A stretch of DNA of 29,752 nt from a virus: positions 1 through 29,752 of the IMG/VR virus record IMGVR_UViG_3300039106_000208; one strand, written 5' to 3'. The notes under the pieces were generated by a model, which worked only from the letters and a program-made list of their open reading frames with translations, searched no databases and was not told the DNA's origin. Made by a program: the position numbers and the translations under genes. The first letter of the stretch is position 1. Every line of letters starts with the position of its first letter. This document shows, piece after piece, positions 13,068-20,372 of the stretch.

Positions 13068-15331
13068 TGGCAGAGAATTTAAATTTAAATGTAAAAGTAG
13101 ATACATCAGAAGCTAATGCTTCGGTAGGTTCACTTAAAAAGCAACTTAGAGAAGCACAACAGGAGGTAATGGCATTGTCTGACAAGTTTGGTGCTACTTC
13201 AAAAGAAGCTATTAATGCAGCAAAAAAAGCAGCAGAACTTAAAGATAGAATAGGTGATGCTAAAGCATTAACAGATGCATATAATCCTGACCAGAAATTT
13301 AAAGCATTGACTGCTTCATTATCAGGTGTTGCAGGTGGCTTTGGTGCAGTTCAAGGTGCAATTGCTTTATTTGGTGTTGAATCTGAAAATGTTCAAAAAA
13401 CATTATTAAAGGTTCAATCTGCAATGGCTATTTCTCAAGGATTAAATGCAATAGGTGATTCTATTGATTCTTTTAAAACATTAGGTAATCAAATAGCACA
13501 AACTACAGTATTTCAAAAAGCTAATAATGCTGCAACGGTTGTAGCTGCAACAGTTCAAAGAGCATTTACAGGTGCAGTTGCTCAAACAAGTCTTGGGTTT
13601 CAAGCATTAAAAGGTGCAATTGCTGCAACAGGTATTGGATTATTAGTAGTAGGATTAGGAAGTTTAATTTCTGCAATTACATCATGGGTATCAAGTACAG
13701 AAGAAGCAGAGGCTGCACAAAGAAATTTAAATAGTGCACTTAAAGAACAAAATGAATTAACAAATACACAGGTTAGATTAAGTGATTATAATTCTGATTT
13801 AGCAATAGCAAAAGCAAGAAGATTAGGAAAAAGCCAAGAAGAAATTAATAAACTTGAAAATTCTAAAAATGCTGAAAGGCTTAAATATTTAGAAATAGCA
13901 AAAGATAAAGCAGAAGAATTATATCAAACAACTGCAAGAAATCAACTTATATCTGATGAAGACGCTGCAAAAGCAGAGGAAAATAGAAATAAAGCTAGAG
14001 ACGCATATCATCTTGAATATCAAAGACAAACTTTACAAAGTGAACAAACATGGGCTAAAAGTGAAGAAGATAAAAGAAAGAAAACAAAAGAAGAGAATCA
14101 AAAATCTATTCAATTAAATAAGGAAAGAAAAAAAATAGAAGAACAATTACAAAAAGAAAAGGATGATGCAGAAATTGAAGCAACTAAAAAGTTAGTAGAT
14201 TTAAAAAATCAAATATATCTTAATGGAATTGAAGATGAAAATAAAGCTAGAAAAATAGCTATTGGGCAGCAACTTTTTAAAGAAGCTGCTGAAATAAATG
14301 CTAATGAAAAACTTAAAGCAGAAACTAAACAAGCATTAATTATTGAATTGCGTAAAAAAGCACAATTAGAAATTGATGAAATAGATAAAAAAGAGGCAAA
14401 AGATAAAAAAGAAAAAGAAGAAGAATTTCAAAAAGAATTAGAAAAACTAAAACTTGAAATTAGATTATCAGGTATTAAAGATGAGTATGAAAAATCTAAA
14501 GCACAGATAGAATCAAATTATCAATTACAATATAAAGATATTGATAAAAATGAAAAATATACTGCAGAACAAAAACTTGCATTAAAACTTGCACTTCAAC
14601 AAAAAGAAAATCAAGAATTAGATAAATTAAAAGTAGATAAAGATAATTTAAAAATACAAGATGATAAAAAGAAGGCAGCGGATGATATTGCAGAACTTGA
14701 TAGGGAAATTGCAAAGAATGTTGCTAAGTTTGATATTGAAAGAGAATTATTAGATAAGAAAGATTTATTATTAAAAGAATATTTTGATAAGGGATTAATA
14801 AAAGAAAAAGAATATACTGATGGACTTGAAGCAAATTCAAAAGCTAGAGTTGACATAGCACAAAAAGAGGCTGATGCTAAAGCTCAATTATTACAAATGA
14901 TTTCACAAGCATTAGCACAGGCATCAGATATTGTAGGTAAAGAAACAGGTGCAGGTAAAACATTAGCAGTTGCAAGTGCATTAATAAATACATATCAAGG
15001 TATTAGTAAAGGAGTTGCTTTAGGATTTCCTTTAGCTATTCCTGCAGTAGCTATGGCAGCAATGACAGGATTTAGTGCAGTTAAAAATATATTAGCAGTA
15101 AAAGTCCCTGCAGGTGGTGGTACAGGTGGCGGTTCTACACCTGCTATGCCAAATGTTACAACATCTGCACCTATGACCCCTGCAGCACCTACTGCACAAA
15201 CTACTAATATTAGTCAGCAGTCTATTAATCAATTAGGCAATCAAGCGGTTAAGGCATATGTTATTGAAAGTGATGTAACTAGCAATCAACAAAGAATAGA
15301 AGCCATTAGACAAAGAGCAAGATTTAGTTAA
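13067..15331 (+). CDS. Tail tape measure protein
   Basis: A 754-residue protein with the standard features. The helical N-terminal region contains VGSLKKQLREAQQEVMALSD. Hydrophobic, Ala/Gly-rich membrane-like stretches lie at about residues 85-210 (SLSGVAGGFGAVQGAIALFG and GAIAATGIGLLVVGLGSLIS). A very long Lys/Glu coiled coil spans about 215-600. A second hydrophobic stretch (about 610-670), a Gly/Ser/Pro linker and a small C-terminal block ending QRIEAIRQRARFS complete it. At about 0.15 nm per residue, tails of roughly 110 nm would be expected. It begins on the last base of the hub-like gene stop. Confidence 0.92.
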   Translation: MAENLNLNVKVDTSEANASVGSLKKQLREAQQEVMALSDKFGATSKEAINAAKKAAELKDRIGDAKALTDAYNPDQKFKALTASLSGVAGGFGAVQGAIALFGVESENVQKTLLKVQSAMAISQGLNAIGDSIDSFKTLGNQIAQTTVFQKANNAATVVAATVQRAFTGAVAQTSLGFQALKGAIAATGIGLLVVGLGSLISAITSWVSSTEEAEAAQRNLNSALKEQNELTNTQVRLSDYNSDLAIAKARRLGKSQEEINKLENSKNAERLKYLEIAKDKAEELYQTTARNQLISDEDAAKAEENRNKARDAYHLEYQRQTLQSEQTWAKSEEDKRKKTKEENQKSIQLNKERKKIEEQLQKEKDDAEIEATKKLVDLKNQIYLNGIEDENKARKIAIGQQLFKEAAEINANEKLKAETKQALIIELRKKAQLEIDEIDKKEAKDKKEKEEEFQKELEKLKLEIRLSGIKDEYEKSKAQIESNYQLQYKDIDKNEKYTAEQKLALKLALQQKENQELDKLKVDKDNLKIQDDKKKAADDIAELDREIAKNVAKFDIERELLDKKDLLLKEYFDKGLIKEKEYTDGLEANSKARVDIAQKEADAKAQLLQMISQALAQASDIVGKETGAGKTLAVASALINTYQGISKGVALGFPLAIPAVAMAAMTGFSAVKNILAVKVPAGGGTGGGSTPAMPNVTTSAPMTPAAPTAQTTNISQQSINQLGNQAVKAYVIESDVTSNQQRIEAIRQRARFS

Positions 15332-15357
15332 TATTTTAAATTAATATATTTATAGTT

Positions 15358-16806
15358 ATGGAATTACCTTTATATATGTTGGAAATATCTGATGATTTGA
15401 ATGATGATGCAGAGGTGCAATTCGTTTCATTAGTAGATAGACCTGCCATTCAAAAGAATTGGAATGCGTTTAAAAATGAACAAAAGTTTCAAATTGTTAG
15501 CGAAGACAAGCATATTATTAGCGGTTGTGCTATGTTGGCTGACACTCCTATTTTTAGAAGTGACGTTAATTTTGGTGACTACTATGTGGCTTTTTCTAAA
15601 GATACAATTGTTAAGATTGTACAGAAATACTTTAAAAAGGGTTACCAAAATAATGTTAACTTAATGCATGACCCTAATCAGATTGAAACAGGGGTAACAA
15701 TGTTTGAAAGTTTTATTAGTGATAAGACTAGAGGCATACATCCTATGAAAGGATTTGAGGATGCACCTGATGGCAGTTGGTTTTGTTCAATGTTGGTAGA
15801 GAATGATGCAGTATGGCAGCAAGTTAAAGATGGCAAAGTTAATGGATTTTCAATTGAAGGTATATTTAACTATGCACCTAGTATTTCAAAAGAGCAACAG
15901 ATAATGAATGAAATATATAAGATATTAGGTGATATTAAAATGGGTGGGCCTGGCAGTGGTCGTAGGCCTGAAGGTGGCGGTGATAATGAAACATCAGGTA
16001 AATCTAGCTCTGCAATTGCTAAAGAAATAGCAGATAAATATGCTAAAGATGCAGAAGCAAGTGTATATAAATTAATGTCATCACCTGATATGGATACACA
16101 TAAATTATATCAGGATAAGGATGGTAATTATAATGAAGAAAGAACTGCATTTCATAAAGGCATAGTACAAGATAAAATTAATGAAGGTTCTACAAATTTA
16201 GGCACTTCTTATTTTTTAGGTGGAGCACCTGCAACAGGTAAAAGTTCATTAGAAAGTTCAGGTCAGGTAACATATCCAGAAGGAATATTAAGGGTTGACC
16301 CTGATGGGATAAAAGAAACTTTGCCTGAATATAATAAAATGACTGAAAATAAAGTTTCAGAAGCGGCTTCTAAAGTTCATGAAGAATCATCAAAGATTAC
16401 AAAAGATGTAATAAATAATGCTGCTCAAATGAAAATGGATGCAGTAATTGATACAGTTGGTGATGGTTCATATGAAAAAGTTGCAGAAAAAGCAAAGCAG
16501 CAGAGGGATGCAGGGAAAAGAGTAGTAGCACATTATGTTACAACTGATGTTGAAACATCATTAAATAGAGCAGCATCAAGGGCAGAAAGAACAGGTAGAA
16601 ATGTTCCAACAGATTATATTAAAGATATGCATAAAGAAATATCAACTATATTCCCAAAATTAGCAGCTAATAATACCTTTAATGAATTGCATTTATATGA
16701 TAATAACGGTGCAACCCCTAAACTTATATATAGCAAAAAAGATGGCAAAGAAACCATCTTAGATACTAATGCTTATAATAGCTTTTTGAAAAAGGCTAAT
16801 GGTTAA
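15358..16806 (+). CDS. XkdF-like prohead protease fused to zeta-toxin-type kinase
   Basis: A 482-residue two-part protein. Residues 1-175 look like an XkdF/S78-type capsid maturation protease: VQFVSLVDRPAI near the start, a possible catalytic H104 in NLMHDP, and S165 in KVNGFSIEGIF. A GGPGSGRRPEGGG linker (196-208) follows. Residues about 215-482 match the zeta toxin kinase family: Walker A GGAPATGKSS (288-297), DPDGIKETLPEY (314-325), AVIDTVGDGS (362-371) and an RAASRAERTGRNVP region. Zeta toxins phosphorylate UDP-GlcNAc and related substrates. Protease position in the head cluster suggests the kinase could be packaged. An in-frame ATG at 15940 could make free kinase. The stop codon overlaps that of the convergent next gene. 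Confidence 0.8.
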   Translation: MELPLYMLEISDDLNDDAEVQFVSLVDRPAIQKNWNAFKNEQKFQIVSEDKHIISGCAMLADTPIFRSDVNFGDYYVAFSKDTIVKIVQKYFKKGYQNNVNLMHDPNQIETGVTMFESFISDKTRGIHPMKGFEDAPDGSWFCSMLVENDAVWQQVKDGKVNGFSIEGIFNYAPSISKEQQIMNEIYKILGDIKMGGPGSGRRPEGGGDNETSGKSSSAIAKEIADKYAKDAEASVYKLMSSPDMDTHKLYQDKDGNYNEERTAFHKGIVQDKINEGSTNLGTSYFLGGAPATGKSSLESSGQVTYPEGILRVDPDGIKETLPEYNKMTENKVSEAASKVHEESSKITKDVINNAAQMKMDAVIDTVGDGSYEKVAEKAKQQRDAGKRVVAHYVTTDVETSLNRAASRAERTGRNVPTDYIKDMHKEISTIFPKLAANNTFNELHLYDNNGATPKLIYSKKDGKETILDTNAYNSFLKKANG

Positions 16807-16976
16807 AGATTTGAAGGAATGTAAGGCATTTGACCTTTCTTCTTCATTTCTTCTAATTGTGCAGCAATCTGTTCTTCATAAGCATTGGCAGGTTTTCTAC
16901 CGTTAATCAATTCAATAAGGACTTTTTCTTTTTGGTCGATTTGAATTGGCTTGTTATCTACTATAACTTCTTTCAT
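16803..16976 (-). CDS. Small leftward protein, 57 aa
   Basis: Read leftward from ATG 16976 to a TAA at 16803-16805. The product begins MKEVIVDNKPIQIDQKEKVL and continues with INGRKPANAYEEQIAAQLEE then MKKKGQMPYIPSNL. It has a plausible beta strand, then an amphipathic helix. I do not recognise the family. Its stop overlaps the stop of the convergent protease-kinase gene. It is the third gene of the leftward cassette. Confidence 0.5.
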   Translation of the reverse strand: MKEVIVDNKPIQIDQKEKVLIELINGRKPANAYEEQIAAQLEEMKKKGQMPYIPSNL

Positions 16977-17022
16977 ATATGTAATTTAAGTATTTTATTT
17001 TAAATAGCAAAATTTAGTTTAT

Positions 17023-17598
17023 TTAAGCATACCAACTAGAATAAACACCTGATTCAGAATTTGCATATTCACAGAAGCAGCCATGTTCAGCTTTTATATA
17101 GTAGCTTATATTCCCATTATAACTAACTGAAAGATTAACTTTTTTAAGGAATGGTTCACCTATAAAAGCATTTTCAACAGGCTTAACATTAGCACACATG
17201 AAACCTTCAGAACCTTCAACATAGCTTTTGCAAATCTTTCTTAATCTAATTGATTTTTCTTTAGATTCGACTACTTGATAAAAGTCAATGTTAGTTTGGT
17301 CATATCCCCAACTATTGTAAAGAATCATACCTTCTTTGAAATTGTGATTCATTTGCTTTTGGGCTTCTTTCTTTTTAGCTTTCCTTTCATTTTCTGCATT
17401 GATATTTCTTTCAATTCTTTCAATCCATTCATTACAGAATTCAACCATTCTTTCAACGCTTCTGAATCTGTAATTAAATAAAGGCTTTTTAAATCTTGCT
17501 TTACTAACCTTTCTAACACAATAGCCAACAATAATTGGTTCTTCTTTTACAGAAAGGTGAAACCCTAAACTTTCATACTTTTTGATTAAATTTTCCAT
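17023..17598 (-). CDS. Conserved phage-type hypothetical, 191 aa, leftward
   Basis: An unusual gene on the otherwise unused strand. Residues 1-75 include ESLGFHLSVKEEPIIVGYCV and a basic helix. From about residue 85 comes NHNFKEGMILYNSWGYDQTN then IDFYQVVESKEKSIRLRKI, a beta-rich domain whose W-G-Y-D-Q-T-N-x-x-F-Y-x-V core I have seen in proteins from many phages and mobile elements. Its function is not known to me. The last quarter carries Cys and Tyr residues (AEHGCFCEYANSESGVYSSW). It lies second in a leftward cassette controlled by the promoter at 17735-17766. Confidence 0.75.
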   Translation of the reverse strand: MENLIKKYESLGFHLSVKEEPIIVGYCVRKVSKARFKKPLFNYRFRSVERMVEFCNEWIERIERNINAENERKAKKKEAQKQMNHNFKEGMILYNSWGYDQTNIDFYQVVESKEKSIRLRKICKSYVEGSEGFMCANVKPVENAFIGEPFLKKVNLSVSYNGNISYYIKAEHGCFCEYANSESGVYSSWYA

Positions 17599-17608
17599 GT
17601 TTTTTGAT

Positions 17609-17710
17609 TTATTTGATTATGATTTGAATTAATACTGAAACAAAAGCGGCAACAATTAAAAGTAGAAACATCTTAACTTCAATTGGCGGTGGTAGAATCT
17701 TGTGGTTCAT
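17609..17710 (-). CDS. Tiny membrane protein, first gene of leftward cassette, 33 aa
   Basis: Start ATG 17710 (MNHKILPPPIEVKMFLLLIV and on) gives a short Pro-rich head and one hydrophobic helix ending in Lys. The frame stays open leftward from 17851, but the promoter elements at 17735-17766 lie inside that extension. Only ATG 17722 or 17710 can be on the transcript; 17710 leaves a leader of about 17 bases. The gene ends 10 bases before the 191-residue gene. Confidence 0.5.
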   Translation of the reverse strand: MNHKILPPPIEVKMFLLLIVAAFVSVLIQIIIK

Positions 17711-17734
17711 AGTGTCTGTCATTTGATTACATAA

Positions 17735-17766
17735 CAAATATAGACAGGTTTTAAACACAATCCAAA
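17735..17766 (-). promoter_or_regulatory. Bacteroidota-type promoter, copy B (leftward)
   Basis: On the minus strand TTTG (17763-17766) and TATATTTG (17735-17742) are 20 bases apart. The block ATGTTTGGATTGTGT at 17755-17769 is identical to that at 6775-6789. Transcription should begin near 17728 and run leftward through three genes. Confidence 0.75.
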
Positions 17767-17792
17767 CATTTTGGTACTTTTTTTTAGAAATA

Positions 17793-17822
17793 TGATGAAC
17801 GGTAAATAATAAGGATGAACGG
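17793..17822 (-). promoter_or_regulatory. Two-site operator-like direct repeat, copy B
   Basis: Read on the minus strand, CCGTTCATCC (17813-17822) and CCGTTCATCA (17793-17802) are 20 bases apart, the same order and spacing as at 6721-6750. The distance to the -33 TTTG is 26 bases here and 27 there. A shared DNA-binding regulator is the simplest explanation. The site also lies just upstream of the scaffold gene on the plus strand. Confidence 0.65.
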
Positions 17823-17869
17823 TTAAGTGATAATATATCAACAATTATCATATTTATATTAAAATATTT

Positions 17870-18484
17870 ATGAATCCAAAAGAAGCATTAAAACAAATCA
17901 GAGCATTGTTCGAAGATATGCCACAAGTTGTTGAGCCTGTTGCTCCTGTAGAACCAACTGCACCTGCAGAACCTACAGTTACAAAGGTAGAAATGGCTGA
18001 ATATTCTTTAGTAGATGGTACTAAGGTTATGATTTCTGCATTAGAAATTGGTGGTATGGTAGAATTAGCTGATGGTACACCTGCTCCACAAGGTGAGCAT
18101 CAATTAATGGATGGTACAATTATCCAAGTTGATGAAATGGGAGCAATCGTAGAAATATCTTCACCAAAAGAAGATGTTATTGTAGAAGAACCTGTTGCAC
18201 CTGCTGCACCTGTAGCACCTGCACAAGATACAACTGCTATGGCTGAAGAATTAAAGGCAGACTTCGCAGAACAAAAAAGTCAATTAGAATCAAAGATTGC
18301 TGAATTAGAGAGCAAAGTAAAACAAGGATTTGCACAAGTAGCTGAATTAGTAGAAGCACTTTCAAATACCCCAACTGCAGAGCCTACTCAAAAAGCAGCA
18401 AACGCTTTTCAATCTTATGTAACTACTAATGACAGTAAGTTCGAAAGATTAGAAAAATATAGAAACGCAATTTTAAACAAATAA
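17870..18484 (+). CDS. Probable capsid scaffolding protein
   Basis: A 204-residue protein directly in front of the major capsid gene. Low-complexity Pro/Ala/Glu/Val stretches (residues 19-38 and 104-122) flank a small beta domain (MAEYSLVDGTKVMISALEIG, then MDGTIIQVDEMGAIVEI). A coiled-coil C-terminal part (ELKADFAEQKSQLESKIAEL) and a short basic tail follow. Acidic, elongated, coiled-coil proteins in this position act as scaffolds that shape the procapsid and are then removed, here presumably by the upstream protease. Assignment is by architecture and position. The start is after an AT-rich leader with no evident TAnnTTTG promoter. Confidence 0.65.
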   Translation: MNPKEALKQIRALFEDMPQVVEPVAPVEPTAPAEPTVTKVEMAEYSLVDGTKVMISALEIGGMVELADGTPAPQGEHQLMDGTIIQVDEMGAIVEISSPKEDVIVEEPVAPAAPVAPAQDTTAMAEELKADFAEQKSQLESKIAELESKVKQGFAQVAELVEALSNTPTAEPTQKAANAFQSYVTTNDSKFERLEKYRNAILNK

Positions 18485-18496
18485 ATTTATAAAAAA

Positions 18497-19447
18497 ATGT
18501 CATTTTCAGTAAGTACATTAACAAACTATACTAAAGAGAACGAAGCATTATTAGTTTCTTCTTCAGTATTAGGAGCAAAAACTGCATCTTTAATTAAGAG
18601 TGCAGGTAACGTAATGGTTGGTGTTAAATCAGCAGAAACCATTAACGTAATGGATACAGATGCTTTCTTCCAAGCAGGTGGAACTTGCGGTTGGAACGCA
18701 TCAGGTACAACTTCTTTCACTCAAAGAACTGTAACCGTAGGTAAAATCAAAGTACAAGAGTCTTTATGTCCTAAGGCATTAGAGGCTAAGTATTTACAAA
18801 AGGCTTTGCCAACAGGTTCTCAGTATGATTCAATTCCATTTGAGCAAGATTATTCTGATAGAAAAGCAAAAGTTATTGCTGCTCAATTAGAAACTGCTAT
18901 CTGGCAAGGTGATACAGGTTCTGCTAACGGTAACTTAAATAAGTTTGATGGTTTAATCAAATTGATTGGTGCTGCTTCAGGAGTTGTAGATGCTAACGTT
19001 TCAGGTTATGTTTCAGGTGCTCCTTTAACTTCAATCACTGCAGCTAATGTTATTGCATTATTTGATGGTGTTTACAAAGCAATCCCTTCTAAAGTTGTAG
19101 CTGCTGATGATATGACTATCTTCTGTGGTGATGATACTTTCAGAACTTACACTATTGCATTGAAGAACGCTAATATGTTCAACTATGCATTTGATGGTAA
19201 AGCTGATAGCGAATTCGTATTGCCAGGGACTTCAATCAAAGTTGTAGCAGTTGCAGGTTTGAACGGTACAAATGATGTTTACGCAATGCGTTTAAGCAAT
19301 TTGTTCTTAGGTACAGACTTATTGAATGAAGAAGAAAAATTTGAAATCTTCTTTGCTAAAGAAGCTGATGAAGTACGTTTTGCAGCAGAATTCAAAATGG
19401 GTGTGAATATCGCATTCCCTGATGAAATCGTAAAAGTAGCAATCTAA
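18497..19447 (+). CDS. Major capsid protein
   Basis: A 316-residue protein between scaffold and terminator. It begins MSFSVSTLTNYTKENEALLV. The middle holds VGKIKVQESLCPKALEAKYL then LPTGSQYDSIPFEQDY and KAKVIAAQLETAIWQGDT, the long spine-helix and P-domain-like layout expected for an HK97-fold capsid. The C-terminus, FAAEFKMGVNIAFPDEIVKV, resembles the final strands of that fold. C-ending codons such as AAC appear frequent compared with neighbours, fitting high expression. It is followed 8 bases later by a strong hairpin, which fits a need for high, separately set output. Confidence 0.85.
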   Translation: MSFSVSTLTNYTKENEALLVSSSVLGAKTASLIKSAGNVMVGVKSAETINVMDTDAFFQAGGTCGWNASGTTSFTQRTVTVGKIKVQESLCPKALEAKYLQKALPTGSQYDSIPFEQDYSDRKAKVIAAQLETAIWQGDTGSANGNLNKFDGLIKLIGAASGVVDANVSGYVSGAPLTSITAANVIALFDGVYKAIPSKVVAADDMTIFCGDDTFRTYTIALKNANMFNYAFDGKADSEFVLPGTSIKVVAVAGLNGTNDVYAMRLSNLFLGTDLLNEEEKFEIFFAKEADEVRFAAEFKMGVNIAFPDEIVKVAI

Positions 19448-19455
19448 TTATAAAA

Positions 19456-19483
19456 GGGGGTTTGAAATATAACCCCCATTTTT
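19456..19483 (+). terminator. Rho-independent terminator after major capsid
   Basis: GGGGGTT (19456-19462) pairs with AACCCCC (19471-19477) across an 8-base loop and is followed by ATTTTT. The next gene begins 23 bases further with no visible promoter, so read-through must supply it. The hairpin may work as an attenuator or mRNA stabiliser. Confidence 0.75.
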
Positions 19484-19505
19484 AAATAAAATAAAATAAA
19501 TAAAA

Positions 19506-20024
19506 ATGGCGTGTGCATTAACACAGGGATATACCCTAGATTGTCGTGATTCCTTAGGTGGAATTACTGAAGTTTATTTTATTGCAAGTTCGGATATTAC
19601 TTCTAGCACAGAAGCGAGTGGTGTAATTACTGCTTTAGTAAAAGCTACAGGTAAGAGGTTTTATAAATATGAATTAACAAAAGGTACTTCAATGTTTACT
19701 GAAAACGTAGCATCAAACGTACAAAATGGTACTTTATATTTCACTCCTGAATTAACAATAATCTTAAACAAGTTACAAGCTAATACGAGAAACGAAATCT
19801 TATTATTAGCACAAAATAGACTTGTTGCAGTTGCTAAAGATAACAATGGTAAATATTGGTATCTAGGTAAAACAAGAGCATTAGATTTAACAGGTGGTAG
19901 TGCTGCAAGTGGTACTGCTGAAGGTGACAGAAGTGGTTATACATTAACCTTTACAGGTGCAGAACCTGCTCTTTCTCCTGAAGTGAATTCTACTGTTGCT
20001 GCTGCTTTGACTACTGCAGGATAA
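19506..20024 (+). CDS. Probable major tail (tube) protein
   Basis: A 172-residue protein with MACALTQGYTLDCRDSLGGI at the N-terminus, a centre of FYKYELTKGTSMFTENV then NKLQANTRNEILLLAQNRLV, and a C-terminal GDRSGYTLTFTGAEPALSPE. This family is widespread next to capsid genes in Bacteroidota phages. The two-strand core, long helix and a C-terminal T-L-T-F-T-G-x-E strand fit tube-type folds. I therefore favour the tail tube, but a different head-decorating or neck protein is possible. It is bracketed by two terminators, as expected of a protein made in many copies. Confidence 0.6.
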   Translation: MACALTQGYTLDCRDSLGGITEVYFIASSDITSSTEASGVITALVKATGKRFYKYELTKGTSMFTENVASNVQNGTLYFTPELTIILNKLQANTRNEILLLAQNRLVAVAKDNNGKYWYLGKTRALDLTGGSAASGTAEGDRSGYTLTFTGAEPALSPEVNSTVAAALTTAG

Positions 20025-20052
20025 TAAGTTTGTAGATTTTTCATAGTTAGTT

Positions 20053-20084
20053 CCCCTGCCTAGTTTTCTAGGTGGGGGTTTTTT
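20053..20084 (+). terminator. Strong rho-independent terminator
   Basis: CCCCTGCCTAG and CTAGGTGGGG form a stem closed by a TTTT loop, followed by six Ts (20079-20084). It ends the scaffold-capsid-tube unit. The arms CCCCTGCC and GGTGGGGG recur at 9093 and 7208. Confidence 0.9.
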
Positions 20085-20372
20085 ATGTATAAAAAAGTCA
20101 AGTATTGCCTTTACTTTATTACAACTTTTGTAAAGTTTTACCCTTACTTTATGCTGATAATGTCCCTTAAAAGTAACATAAGACTATTCAAATGTTCCTT
20201 TAATGACAACTTATTATAATTTAGATACAACAAGTAATTATAATTTGCATGAATTTTTCTAAAAATATAAGTTAAAAAGTAAAGTTATTGACTTACTTTA
20301 TTATGACATAAGTCAAATAATAGCTTTACTTACTTGTTTTGTAAATATTTATATAATTGCTATTTATAATTG
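20085..20372 (+). promoter_or_regulatory. Gene-poor control region with TTTACTTTA repeats
   Basis: This 288-base, very AT-rich gap lies between a strong terminator and the portal operon. It holds repeats of a TTTACTTTA-like word: 20109-20121 (CTTTACTTTATTA), 20142-20153 (CCTTACTTTATG), 20277-20284 reversed, 20291-20303 (ACTTACTTTATTA) and 20324-20331 (CTTTACTT). A 44-residue frame from 20085 looks spurious. The portal operon must be started here or by read-through, yet I see no good TAnnTTTG; the nearest is TATAATTG at 20365-20372, next to the start codon. Confidence 0.5.
20277..20331 (+). repeat. Interrupted palindrome
   Basis: The left arm AAGTAAAG-TTATT-GACTTA (20277-20295) is complementary to the right arm TAAGTC-AAATAATAG-CTTTACTT (20309-20331), with small bulges and a 13-base loop. 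It could bind a dimeric regulator or form a cruciform or RNA hairpin about 40 bases before the next start codon. Confidence 0.6.

Noticed and set aside
15464-15664. 66-residue rightward frame inside the protease gene
   Set aside because: It is a different-frame shadow of a well-supported gene, is hydrophobic and low-complexity, and has no leader.
17609-17851. 80-residue leftward frame starting at 17851
   Set aside because: The promoter elements at 17735-17766 lie inside it, so only the last 33-37 codons can be on the transcript. The N-terminal part has no protein-like character.
20085-20219. 44-residue frame directly after the terminator
   Set aside because: It starts right after the poly-T tract, is composed of Phe/Tyr/Leu/Lys read out of repeated TTTACTTTA words, and has no leader. 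It is best explained as an accident of the repeat region.
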